In this document: in pieces, positions 1-10,655 of the stretch
How the letters are laid out: every line of letters begins with the position of its first letter
Position numbering within the stretch: position 1 is the first letter of the stretch
From: Glebionis coronaria
Lineage: Eukaryota; Streptophyta; Magnoliopsida; Asterales; Asteraceae
DNA length: 64,000 nt
Assembly: GCA_025667525.1 (NCBI GenBank)
Contig: JANFOE010000191.1
Location: forward strand, 1,240,001 to 1,304,000
Reading direction: 5' to 3'
The notes under the pieces: generated by a model
Databases searched by the model: none
Told to the model about the DNA's origin: nothing
What the model saw: only the letters and a program-made list of their open reading frames with translations
Program-made: the position numbers and the translations under genes

Positions 1-19
1 CAACCCACCTCACCCCAAT

Positions 20-646
20 TTGAATAACAACAACAACAACAACCATGTCCCCCAACCCGACCTTCGTACAATGGAGGTTCTTTGTCAACCAACTATGAAC
101 GGACGTGGAGGACCGATTGTGTCGATGCAAATCACGGCTCCCGAATTTTCGTTGAAGCATCACATGATCCAACAAGTTCAAAACGCGTGTCCATTTCGCG
201 GATTACTGGATGATGATGCCAACAAACACCTCGATAAATTCATAACCGTCACTCAAAGCATGAAATTGCCCGGTGTTTCCATGGATTTTCTTCGCCTTCA
301 TCTTTTTCCACACACTTTATCCCATCATGCCGAAAAATGGTTTGATCGTCATCCCAAAAACTCAATTCATACATGGGACAAAATGACTCAAAAAATTTTG
401 TCGCGCTACTTTCCACCATCCATGGTCACTAGTATTCGCAATCAAATCAGTGGTTTCACTCAAGAACCTGATGAGTCGCTTTTTGATGCTTGGGAACGTT
501 ATAATGTCTTGATCGATCGTTGTCCGAACCATAATATGCTCCTCGTCACTTTGAATGATACTTTCTACAATGGTTTAACTTTTCGTGATCGTGATACGAT
601 TAATGCTGCCGCTGGTGGTACATTTATGAAGAGAAGACCCGTGTAG
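20..646 (+). pseudogene. gag: R1 gag, N-terminal part
   Basis: Gag is the structural protein of the cytoplasmic virus-like particle. This 208-residue frame starts with a run of Asn codons (AAC repeats, 26-43) and holds the retrotransposon gag core with the conserved FYNGL motif near 562 and an Ala-Ala-Gly-Gly motif just before the end. The frame ends at a TAG at 644. The gag sequence continues in the next frame from about 643, so this is a frameshift and not a natural C terminus. The first ATG is at 20, but real gag may start upstream of the window. Confidence 0.85.
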
Positions 647-2177
647 AGAGCTTATAGAAAACATGACCACTCATCACAAAAATTGGGATTCATCCGCATC
701 TTCAAGAAATAACCCGAGGGCCAATGTTTCTTCTACTTCATCAAACCCCAAAATAACTGAACTTACCCGCCAAATAGCCGAGATGAACAAAAATTTCTTA
801 ACCATGGCTACGAACCAATTTCAACAAGTTAAAGCTGTCACACCTTCTTGTGAGATTTGCAAGGGTTCTCATTCATACACCGATTGTCCTTCTACTCATG
901 ACAATCCGGAAAACGTGTATGCGGCTAACGGTAACTTTTCCACGGGAGGCTATCAAGCTCGTCCTCAAGGTGATCGCAATTTGCTAAGTTATCGCTCAAA
1001 CAACTTCCTTTCACCACCTGGTTTTCCTCCTCAAAACCAAACCAACTTCAATCGCAACAATCAAAACCAAGCTCGAGCTCCTAATCAATATCAAACCCAA
1101 AGAAACCCATATCCACCTCAAGGAAACAATCAAGTTTACCAACAACCCACTTATCAACCACCCGATTACCAAGTTCCCCATCCCAACCAACCCACGACAT
1201 ATCATCAAGAGGTTGAAACGTACATGAGGACTAATGACGCGCTGGTGAAGAATCTTCAGAGCCAAATTATTAACTTGAAAGGTGACATGGCGAAACAAGG
1301 GAATAATCTTCGAGCCAAGCTTAGGAATAAAATGCAAAACTCTTTAAGCAGTCAAACGAATGACTTAAGGGATATGATGGCTAGTTTCTTCCCAAGTAGT
1401 CAACCCTCTACTTCGGGTTCTCTTACGAGTAACACCGTTGCTAATCCAAGAGGGAAGATGAAAGCAATCACCACCCGAAGTGGAAAAGGTTTAAAGGAAC
1501 CCGAGATTCCTAAACCTACACCGGTGATTGTGACAAAGGATAACGAGCCCCCTTCACCGATTCCTCCACCTTCTACTTCTACCCCTCCACCACCCAAGGA
1601 TGTGAGCGAGAATTCCATTACAAAGCCTTCGTCTCAACCCGATATATCTTATCCCTCAAGGTTGAGGAAAGAGAAGTTGAAGAACAAGGATGATATTCAA
1701 GTTTCGAACTTTCTTAAAATGTTTAAACAATTGAATTTCAACATCTCCTTTGCCGAGGCTCTCACTCACATGCCTAAATATGCAAAAATGTTCAAAGATC
1801 TTCTAAGTGATAAGGAAAAGCTTCTTGATATTGCTCAAACCCAACTTAATGAAAATTGCTCCGCGGTTCTCTTAAGGAAATTACCAACCAAACTTGGTGA
1901 TCCGGGTCACTTTTTGATTCCTTGCAACTTTCCCGGGGTAGAGAATTGTATGGCCCTAGCCGATCTAGGTGCTAGTATCAACTTAATGCCTTTAAGCATT
2001 TGGAAACAATTATCTCTACCCGAGCTAGTCCCCACACGAATGACATTGGAATTATCTAACCGTACGATTGCTTATCCGATGGGGATATCCGAAGATGTCT
2101 TCGTCGGTGTCGACAAATTCACCTTTCCGGCGGATTTTCTTGTCGTTGACTACGAGATGGATCCCGTGTTCCATTAA
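643..2177 (+). pseudogene. gag-pro: R1 gag C-terminal part and protease
   Basis: Continues gag in a shifted frame. A CCHC zinc knuckle (C-x2-C-x3-H-x4-C) lies at 849-887 and would bind RNA. It is followed by a Gln/Asn/Pro-rich region (about 1000-1230), a basic ITTRSGK-type stretch near 1470 and a proline-rich linker. An aspartic protease follows, with the active-site triad read as DLGA at 1962-1973; plant Athila-type proteases often have Leu in place of Thr or Ser. The frame is lost at about 2164, just before the flap and GRPFL region, by a one-base shift. Confidence 0.85.
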
Positions 2178-2587
2178 TCGTTGGACGTCCATTCTTAAGG
2201 ACCGGTCGCGCTCTCATTGATGTAGCCGCGCGCGAATTAATTATGAGAGTTGGTGACGACAAAATCGTTTTCAACATGGGTAAACTTTCTAAGAAACCTT
2301 CTGAACACGAGAGCGTTAATTTCATTGACGTACTTGATGAGGCTTGTGAAGAACATTTCAAAGACGCTTGTAAAAGTGGTTTTTCTTCTCTACCCATTGT
2401 TGAGACCGTCGCCTCTATTGCTCCCTCATTGACTCCATTTGGAGAAAGTGATTTTCTTTTGAAATAATTTGAAGCAAGCTTAGGGGATGTGGACTTAAAA
2501 TATGACGATTCTCCCTCCGATTAGGATGAAGACATTCGTACCATTGAGAAATTTCTCAATGAGGACCATATTTCTCCACCTTCTCCT
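2165..2587 (+). pseudogene. R1 protease C terminus and linker to RT
   Basis: After the shift at about 2164 the protease C-terminal region (Gly-Arg-Pro-Phe-Leu, then Val-Gly-Asp-Asp-Lys) reads in a new frame to a stop at 2465. The following acidic linker carries another stop at 2522. It joins in the same order to the RT frame at 2588. Two stops and one shift within 400 bp show neutral decay. Confidence 0.75.
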
Positions 2588-4729
2588 ATGGAAATCATAA
2601 ACAATGATCCGAATTTGACTACGCCTTCCATCGACAATCCTCCGGATTTAGAGCTTAAGGATTTACCGTCTCATCTCGAATACGTTTTCCTTGAAGACAA
2701 TAAGAAGTTACCCGTCATCATTGCAAAGGACTTAAAAGAGGATGAAAAATCTCGACTTATCGATGTGCTAAAAAATCATAAGAAAGCAATTTCTTGGAAA
2801 ATTTCTGACATTCGCGGGATTGAACCTAACTTTTTTACTCCTAAAATTCTCATGGAAGATGACTTTAAACCCGCAATACAAAGCCAAAGAAAGGTTAATC
2901 CAAAAATTCATGACGTTATTAAGAAAGAAGTTATCAAACTTCTAGATGCCGGAATGATTTACCCTATTTCGGATTCGCCATGGGTTAGTCCCGTCCATTG
3001 TGTGCCTAAGAAAGGCGGAATAACCGTTGTTCCCAATGAAAACAACGAGTTGATTCCTACTCGACTTGTAACGGGTTGGCGAGTTTGCATCGATTATCAC
3101 AAGCTCAATGATGCCACTTGTAAGGATCATTTCCCTCTTCCTTTCATGGATCAAATGCTCGAGCGTTTAGCGGGTAATGACTACTATTTCTTCCTAGACG
3201 GTTTCTCCAGGTATTTTCAAATTCTCATCGATCCAAAAGACCAAGAGAAAACCACATTCACTTGTCCTTATGGAACATTTGCTTACAAACGAATGCCTTT
3301 CGGCTTATGCAATGCTACCGGGACTTTCCAAAGGTGTATGATGGCTATATTCCATGACATGGTTGAAGAAACTATGGAAGTCTTTATGGATGATTTCTCG
3401 GTCTATGGTGATTTTTTCTCTACTTGCCTTGCCAATTTAGAACGTATGCTTAAATGGTGTGAAGACACTCGTCTTGTTCTTAATTGGGAAAAATGCCATT
3501 TCATGGTAAAAGAAGGTATTGTTCTTGGACATGAAATTTCCAAAGCCGGTCTTGAAGTCGACCGTGCTAAAGTTGTTGTGATTGCTAAATTACCTCCTCC
3601 TTCAACCGTGAAGGGTGTGAGAAGTTTTCTTGGTCATGCGGGCTTCTATCATCGATTCATTCAAGATTTTTCTAAGATCACTCGCCCGATGACCCACCTC
3701 TTGGAAAAAGATACTCCTTTTATCTTTTCTAAAGAGTGTCTCGAATCTTTCAATCTTCTTAAGGATAAATTAACTAAGGCACCGGTCTTAGTTACTCCTA
3801 ATTGGGAGTTACCTTTTGAATCGATGTGTGATGCTAGCGACTTTGCTATTGGAGCGGTTTTGGGACAAAGAATCAACAAACATTTTCAACCAATCCATTA
3901 CGCTAGCAAGACAATGACGGGGGCTCAATTGCATTATACCACTACCGAAAAAGAGCTTTTAGTTGTAGTGTATGCTTTTGAAAAATTCCGCCTCTATCTT
4001 GTCCTTTCCACTACCATTGTGTATACCGATCATTCCGCGTTGAAGTACTTGTTAACAAAACAAGATTCCAAACCAAGACTTCTTTGTTGGGTTTTACTCC
4101 TTCAAGAATTCAAAATTGAAATTCGTGATAAAAAAGGAGCGGAAAACCTAGCCGCAGATCATCTTAGTAGACTCGAGGATCCTCATCAAGGGGAGCTCCC
4201 AAATCAAGAGATTAATGAAACTTTTCCCCTTGAGGCCTTGATGTCTATTGACTCCAATCTTGATAAGACCCCATGGTTTGTGGACTTTGTAAACTATTTG
4301 GCGGGTGGAATTCTCATCGAAGGGTTATCGTCCCAGCAAAAGAAGAAATTCTTCAAGGATGTGAAAACTTACTATTGGGACGACCCTTATCTCTTTAAAC
4401 AATGTGCTGACTTGATCCTTCGTCAGTGTGTTGACGGGCCCGCAGCTTTACAAATCTTGGAAGCTTTCCATAAAGGACCCACCGGTGGTCACTTTGGTCC
4501 CAATTACACCGCGAAGAAAGTTTTCGATTCTGGATTTTATTGGCCCACCATTTATCGTGATGACACGAAATGGTTAAGCATTGTGATGCTGGCCAACGAC
4601 AAGGCAAGATCACACATAGAGATGAGATGCCTCAAAATTTCATCCAAGAGTGTGAAATCTTTGACGTATGGGGCATCGACTTTATGTGGCCATTTCCATC
4701 ATCCAATGGGAACAAGTACATCCTCGTAG
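2588..4729 (+). pseudogene. pol: R1 reverse transcriptase and RNase H
   Basis: A 713-residue frame. The RT palm is complete, with conserved [11 protein letters not shown] and MPFGLCNA blocks and the catalytic FMDD box at 3383-3394 (Phe in place of the usual Tyr, as in other elements of this type). RNase H follows, with its first catalytic Asp in CDASD at 3830, a Glu in TTTEKE near 3945 and an Asp in TDHSA near 4026. The LAADHLSRL block marks the end of RNase H. The integrase zinc-binding region begins near 4450 but the frame shifts at about 4565, so residues after that point are out of frame. It would copy element RNA into cDNA inside the particle. Confidence 0.9.
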
Positions 4730-5556
4730 CCGTTGACTACGTATCTAAATGGGTTGAAGCAAAAGCTTTCCCTACGAATGATGCGATGGTGGTTGTGAAT
4801 TTTCTGAAACAATTATTTGCTCGATTCGGTGTTCCTCGTGCTATCATAAGTGATCGCGGGACTCATTTATGCAATGATCAATTTGCTCGAGTCATGGCTA
4901 CGTATGGTGTCAATCACCGTCTTTCCACCGTGTATCATCCACAAACAAATGGTCAAGCCGAGATTTCAAACCGTGGACTTAAGAGAATCTTACAGCGAAC
5001 TGTGGGAGAGCATCGTGCCTCATGGGCCGATAAGTTAGATGATGCTTTGTGGGCTTTCCGTACCGCATATAAGACACCTATTGGTTGTACTCCATATCGT
5101 CTTGTGTACGGAAAGGCATGACACCTCCCCATTGAGTTGGAGCATAAGGCTTATTGGGCCTTGAAATGGGTTAATTTTGATATCAACAAAGCCGGTGATC
5201 TTAGGTAGATCCAGCTCAATAAACTTAATGAACTAAGGAATGAAGCTTATGAGAATTCATTGATCTACAAGGAGAAAACCAAACTCATTCATGATTCTAA
5301 GATCAAAACCCGAGATTTCAAAATTGGTGATCAAGTTTTACTCTTTAACTCTCGGTTGAAAAAAATTTCCGGCAAGCTTAGGAGCCGTTGGTCTGGTCCA
5401 TTCACCGTCGCTAAAGTCTTCCCTTATTGCACCATTGAGTTATCGCAACCAAATGGGCTAAACTTCAAAGTGAATGGCCAGTGTGTTAAGTTGTACTTTG
5501 GTGAGGACATCTCTCACGAGATGATTCCATCCCTCATAACGTTTCCCTTGAATTAG
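4570..5556 (+). pseudogene. int: R1 integrase
   Basis: This is the integrase core in the frame that takes over after the shift at about 4565. The catalytic triad is present: Asp in GIDFM near 4678, Asp in ISDRG at 4852 and Glu at 4960, the second pair 36 codons apart (DD35E spacing). In-frame stops at 5119 (TGA at a conserved Cys position) and 5205 break it. The C-terminal part, including the LLFNSRLK and RWSGPF blocks, runs from 5260 to the stop at 5556. Integrase would insert the cDNA with a 5-bp TSD. It is inactive as it stands. Confidence 0.88.
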
Positions 5557-6690
5557 TTTTGGGTCGAGTCAGGCTCGTGACTCGGTTAACAAAAACAAGC
5601 GCTTCTCGGGAGGCAACCCGTTGATCTATCCTTTTTACCCGTTTTCATAATAAGTGTAGGGGGAGCTACATAGGGTTTGTTGTCTTGTTTCTTATGATGT
5701 GCAGGGATTAAAGTTTCAAAGAGCACTTTTGATGATATTTGACGACCCGTGATCCCGTGTTCCCGTCTTCCCGGTTCTATCCTAAACTGTTGTGATTCAA
5801 TATTTCATATCTTATATGTTCACATTGAAATCACTAAAGTTGTCTCTTCCTTAGAAATATTTAAACAAAGTGCAAAATGTCCTAAGTGTAGGGGAGTTTA
5901 CTCCCACATGCTTAAACATTGAGGAAAATGTTTATATCAAGTGTAGGGGGAATTCTATCGAAGTTAAGTGGGCTTTTCCATTAATTTATCCTCATTTTAA
6001 CCGAAAAATCTAATTTTTCGACATTTTTCAGAATTTTTGATCTATTTTGGCCTAGTAGTATTTTTCATTTATTCTCTTTTATGATGTTTCCTTTTGATAT
6101 CGCATCGTATGTATATATTCCATTTCAAGAATAAAGTCAAAAATAAAAATAAAGTTAAATAAATGGTTTTAATGAGTTTAGATATCGTTGATATATTAGG
6201 CCAGTCATGAATCTTTTGACTCAACCCGAGTTTACTTATTCTAAGTTTACTCTAGCTAGTATCCTTAACGTGTTTAAGTCAAGTTTTGCTAGGCTTTTAT
6301 ATAGGGAACTTTAAAACGCGAAAGTCTTAACTCTTACGGGTTAAGAACAAGAACTTTTCGTAAGTTCCTATAATTGATCCTAGAAAGTCGTTTATCAAGG
6401 GAACTTTAAAACGCAAATTCTAAACTTGAAAAAGTCTAAGAAGTTACAAGATCCTATAGATGACTTGAAAACCCAAAACTTTGATTTAATAGGCTAAGCA
6501 TCCACGAGTCTCATTCCTTGATATAAATTGTGGAGAACGAGAGATGATAGAGTCAATTATAAGTTTGGTATTCTTACATGAATTTATGTGAGTTAATTAT
6601 GAGCTTTTTCTCCTATCGCTTGCTAATAAATTTAATTGAAATTAATAAGTTCGTACGATTTGAAAAGTTACTTAGCTTCTAGCACTAGAT
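5557..6690 (+). other. R1 3' non-coding tail
   Basis: No ORF of note. Just after the integrase stop lies a block shared with R2 and R3 (5570-5625: paired GAGTC/GACTC, then CTCGGGAGG). Three near-identical purine tracts, AAGTGTAGGGG(G), lie at about 5652, 5884 and 5939. A hairpin, AAACATTG-AGGA-AAATGTTT, sits at 5914-5933 between the second and third. A conserved stretch containing GAGAGATGATAGAGT (near 6537) is shared with R2 and R3 tails. No 3' LTR is seen before R2 begins. Confidence 0.7.
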
Positions 6691-6793
6691 CGTTTAAAAG
6701 TTACGTGCACGTAAACGTAGAAACCGAAAGGAAGGAACACCTTATAGTGAAGAATCTCCTATTGACGAACCCATCGTAGAACAAGAAGCTCCC

Positions 6794-7492
6794 ATGGCTA
6801 ATCGTACTATGATGGAGTTGCTTCAAGCACCCACCGAGGGTTATGGAAAAGTGATTGTGATTCCCGTAATCCTTGCGGAGAATTTTGAGGGTAAGACGGG
6901 TTTGTTGTCCATGATTCAAAACAACAAGTTTCGTGGTGACAAAAAGGACAACCCTCATAACCACATTCGCCAATTCAATCGTCTTATGGTAACTTGCAAG
7001 TTTAAGGACGTCTCGAACAACTCGATTAAGATGATGCTTTTTCTGTATTACTTAGCGTGGCCCGCTAAAATTTTGTTAGAGAAAGAGCCACCCAATTCTA
7101 TATTGATGTGGAAGGATCTCGTTTCGAAGTTCGTGAACCAATTTTCCCCGCCCTCTAAGACTACGCACTTGAAAAACGAGTTTTCAAAGTTTACACAAGA
7201 GTATAATGAGAGTTTTTCAACGGCTTGGAATAGGTTTAAGGAAATGTTACATGAATGTCCTCATCACGGTTTTTCCGACTTGCATCAAATCGACACGTTT
7301 TACAATGGATTGAACAATCATGAACGAGACTATCTCAATGCCGCTGCGGGTGGTAATTTTTTGTGTAAAACGGTCGAGGAAGCATTGTTGATCATTGAAA
7401 ATAGGTCCAAGGTTTATAGCCGTCGTAGCACACCGAGTGTTCACAAGGCTTCGTCTTCGCCTTCATTGTCACAAACCATCATTGCCAAATAG
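6794..7492 (+). pseudogene. gag: R2 gag, N-terminal part
   Basis: A 232-residue frame starting at an ATG that aligns with the gag start of R3 at 15144; both begin Met-Ala-(Asn/Asp)-Asn-Arg and continue with Met-Met-Glu-Leu. About 100 bp of similar leader precede it. It contains the gag core (PHNHIRQFNRL block, FYNGL near 7303, AAAGGNFL near 7339). The frame ends at 7490 after a small deletion compared with R9, a few bases before the R5a insertion. Gag continues at 9608. Confidence 0.85.
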
Positions 7493-7496
7493 AGGC
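7492..7496. repeat. Left TSD of R5a (GAGGC)
   Basis: GAGGC here matches GAAGC at 9603-9607 with one substitution. It marks a 5-bp duplication at the insertion of R5a into R2 gag. Confidence 0.7.
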
Positions 7497-7933
7497 TAAT
7501 AAGTGTGAAAACACTTATCCTTTTACCAATTAATTATAATAAAGACGAGACCAAAACGTGTATTTTATGTCGTAAAAGTCGGAATTATGCGTGGTTTGTG
7601 TTTTTATTGTGTTTTAGGACAAAAATATGAAAAAGGAAGAAAACACGGGCTTTCACGGGATTTTATCGAAGAAAAAGATAAAAGACAAAGTGAAAAGGTC
7701 AAAAGTGCAAGAAGAACGGAAGTCAAAGGCCTATTCTGAAGATTTATCGAAGAAAAAGTCTAAAGACGGAAGTTTAACGAAGTCGAAGAACCAAGTCTAC
7801 TAAAAGAAGAAAATTAGAAGACGAGTTCAAGTTACCATTCGACTAATCCCGAGACAAAGTCGAGAAAGACGAGTTATTTAAAAGACGAGAAGACAAGAAG
7901 AAAGAGAGAAGAAACAACACCTTCCCCTTCCCC

Positions 7934-7941
7934 TATATATA
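7934..7941 (+). promoter_or_regulatory. TATA box of R5a
   Basis: TATATATA follows a C/T-rich stretch (CCCCTTCCCC), and the same context is found in R5b at 30415. Position and conservation suggest the promoter of this repeat family. Confidence 0.55.
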
Positions 7942-8469
7942 TTACACATATGTCATTAGAAAAGGAGTTAGTCTTTATTTTTATTTTAGTAGGTAATTAG
8001 TGTGTGTTTAATTTTTTTCTCTCTCTAGTTTTTTCTTTCAAGCTTATTAAACCTTCATCTTAATCTTGTAATCTTGAATCTTAACCTTTAATATAATCAA
8101 GCTTTTTAATAAATTCTCATTCTACCTTTCTTAATCATAATCTATTGTTTTGCTGAATTAATCATGTAGTTGATTTCATCTTGTTGATTGTGTGATTGGT
8201 TTGCTTATTGGATTGTGCTTATTGAGTTGGTGTGTTTAAAGTTTTTAGATTAATATGCTTATTACTTAATTTTTATGTTTGTTAGTGTTTAAATAAGTTG
8301 ATTTTGATAGATTAATATTTTTATAAAAAGTGATTTTAAATATCTTGATTATTTAGTGTTTTTAAAAGTTTTTAATTTGTGTCTTATTAGTTTTTTATAA
8401 AATTTGATTTGGTAAAAGTTTTGGTAAGTGCTTATTATGATTTTGCTTATTTGGTGTTAATCCGGGTTG

Positions 8470-9085
8470 TAGAAACCCTAATATTCTGAACTATATGCAA
8501 AACCACGTTATTCCGACTTATGTGGAAACCCCAGTATCCTAAATTAGCTACAGTACACTTTATTCTGACTTAGCATATTTACTTTCCCTCCAAAACAAAT
8601 CTCCATTTCCCGAACTGTGCGTTTGACTAGTAATCGGGATTGTGTGCCACTGGTGTTTCCCGAATTGCGTAAGTGATTTGTATTCCGGGTGGCTTTTTGT
8701 TTGTGTTCATTCAGGATTGTATCCAAAGGAGGGATTCCGAATTACTTAAGAACTCGTATTCCGGATTACATTCGGAACATGGATTCCGGATTAGGTATGT
8801 GACGCGGATTCCGAACTAGGTCAGGCACAAGGATTTCGGATTGCTAGCTTGCCGTGATTCCGGATTACGTTGAGGATTGGGATTCCGGATTAGTTGTTGA
8901 ACCAGCATTCCGACTTACATCCCAATCACGGATTCCGAATTATGTACCCAACATATGATTCCGAATTGAGTGTGGAGTTTTGATTCAGGATTAAGTCGAG
9001 ATTTTAGTATTCCGAATTGAGTTCAAGATCCATATTCCGAACTACATGCAGGAGTAGCATTCCGAATTAAGTATGGTTTTCACTT
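8470..9085 (+). repeat. Degenerate ATTCCGAATT array in R5a
   Basis: About twenty copies of a motif around ATTCCGAATT, ATTCCGGATT or ATTCCGACTT, with 15-25 bp of non-conserved DNA between them. The motif is kept while the spacers vary. R5b has a matching array at the same relative place with a different variant. Confidence 0.8.
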
Positions 9086-9602
9086 ATTCCGACTTAAGTT
9101 TTGTTTTAATTTCCCTAATTATTTTCAAACCTTAATTTTTCCCGCCGTTTTTATTTAGTTTAATTTTTAAACATTTTCACTTAGTTTAATTTTCAAGATT
9201 ACGTTTTTATAAAGTTTACATTTTTATAAGTTTTAAGTTTCAAATTTACTTTTAAAGTTTTCATTTTTCGTCATTTATTTTTAAATCTTAAATTTTAGTT
9301 TAACTTTTAAAGCTTTCATTTTTAGTCAACGATATTTACATTTTCACTTTTGTTTTAAATTAGATAATCACTTTTAGTTTCTTTCACCAAGTTTTACTGT
9401 GCAGCATTCATTCTGGACGAGCAATCAAGGTTGGACATTCTTGTTTTATTTTTAATAGCTTTTAAGTTTATATTATTAGTAGACTTAAAAATCAAAAGCT
9501 CCCCCTTTTAGTGACCAACACCAATAATTCCACCCTAAACCGTGATCAATTCGATTAGATACCGAGAACGATTGAGTACACATATGCAAACCCACCATAT
9601 TA

Positions 9603-9607
9603 GAAGC
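9603..9607. repeat. Right TSD of R5a (GAAGC)
   Basis: Pairs with GAGGC at 7492-7496, one mismatch. R2 gag resumes immediately after. Confidence 0.7.
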
Positions 9608-10655
9608 CAATATTGAAAACAAGATTTTTGATAAGCTTAAGGGACTATTGATCGAGTTTAAAGTTGGTGTACAACCCACTCCCGCTACGGCTAAAGCGGT
9701 TGATGTTTCTTGTGTTTATTATGGTGGAGGTCATGATTTCTCCGAGTGCATTACCGCTGGTGGTAACACTTCGAGTGCCTACGCGGCCACGGGAACTTAT
9801 AACCAAAACTGTCAAGTTACCCGCACTAATCAATTGACTCCACCGGGTTTTCCACCAAATCAAAATGCTAACAATTATCGAAACAATCAAGTTGGTTACC
9901 AAGGAAATCAAAGGAACAATTATAAGGGTAACAACTATGGGAATCAAGGGACTAGTAATTAAGTGAAAAACCAAAATCAAAACCGTAATTTTCAAAACCC
10001 GAGTCAAGGATTTCAAAATGCTTACATTAAAGAGCTTCCAAATGACTTTTTGAATTACGCTACGGCAAATGACACGATTTTAGAAAACATCCAAGAGAAA
10101 TTGGCTAGTCAAGCTAGGGAAACGGCTAAGAACACAAAGGATTTAGCTAATTTTGCTAGGGAAAATGCCAACATGAGAACAGAATTAAAAAACGATTTTG
10201 CTAATCAAATTAGAGGCCAAAACAACAAAATTGAACAAAGTCAATCTAGGCATAAAAAAGGATAGACCAAAGTGCCGCTAAGAAAGACGTTAAGCTCAAT
10301 GCTATTTTGGAAGCAATCATGATGAACAAACCCTCTACTTCGGGTTGTATTCCTAGCAACACCGTGTCAAACCCGAAGGGAGAGATGAAATTGATTACCA
10401 CACGTAGTGGTAAGACCTTTAAGGAACCGACTCCTCAACCAATTTCTCCAACGGAGGAAGCAATAGAGGAAGAACCCGAGGTGGTGGTCGAAAAGGAGCA
10501 CATTACAATCCCACAAAGTACCGCTCAAACCACACCTACGGTTGACCCTTTACCAACATTAGAACCTGAGATTCCAAAGGCTATGCCTATATCCCACCCA
10601 ACACCACCCTTGCCTTACCCATCAAGATTTCGTAAGGAAAAATTTCAAGAACGAG
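9608..10655 (+). pseudogene. gag: R2 gag, middle and C-terminal part
   Basis: Continuation of R2 gag after R5a. A degraded zinc knuckle lies near 9710-9752 (second Cys changed to Tyr: Cys-Val-Tyr-Tyr-Gly-Gly-Gly-His). It is followed by an Asn/Gln-rich region (9800-10000) with a stop at 9960, a helical region to a stop at 10265, and a Pro/Thr/Glu-rich linker (10307-10650) with the ITTRSGK motif. The frame is cut by the insertion of R3 and goes on at 27942. R9 carries the same segment on the other strand and guides the reading. Confidence 0.8.
10651..10655. repeat. Left TSD of R3 (ACGAG)
   Basis: Identical to 27937-27941 on the far side of R3. Removing R3 and one copy leaves R2's gag-pol frame open across the join. 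Confidence 0.93.

Larger units (their letters stand above)
1..6690 (+). mobile_element. R1: left-truncated Athila-like Ty3/Gypsy retrotransposon
   Basis: Domains run gag, protease, RT, RNase H, integrase, 3' tail, which is Ty3/Gypsy order (integrase after RNase H). The window starts inside or just before gag, so the 5' LTR and PBS are not visible. The pol style (LTEAP-type RT, DLGAS protease, long 3' tail) fits the Athila branch. Frameshifts near 642, 2164 and 4565 and several nonsense codons mean it is dead. On the right it passes without an LTR into the leader of R2 at roughly 6690; that boundary is inferred by comparing tails and leaders, not by a clean signal. Confidence 0.85.
7497..9602 (+). 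mobile_element. R5a: 2.1-kb solo-LTR-like repeat with TAATA/TATTA ends
   Basis: First of two copies of this repeat; the other is R5b at 29991. It starts TAATAAGTGT and ends CATATTA, giving 5-bp inverted ends TAATA/TATTA instead of TG/CA. A perfect hairpin (8-bp stem, GAAA loop) occupies 7499-7518. A TATA box lies at 7934-7941. From about 8470 to 9085 there is an array of ATTCCGAATT or ATTCCGGATT motifs spaced roughly 30 bp apart. There is no coding region. The 5-bp TSD and promoter layout suggest a solo LTR with unusual ends; a short non-autonomous element is the alternative. Near the right end is AAAAGCTCCCCCTTTTAGTG, shared with R5b. Confidence 0.75.

Noticed and set aside
1011..1337. Antisense 108-residue ORF in R1 gag, and similar antisense frames elsewhere
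   Set aside because: They lie opposite low-complexity Asn/Gln/Pro-rich gag codons, which leave the other strand open by composition.
8470..9085. CRISPR-like array of short repeats
   Set aside because: The motif is only 8-10 bp, degenerate and irregularly spaced, inside an LTR-type repeat of a plant. Not a CRISPR array.
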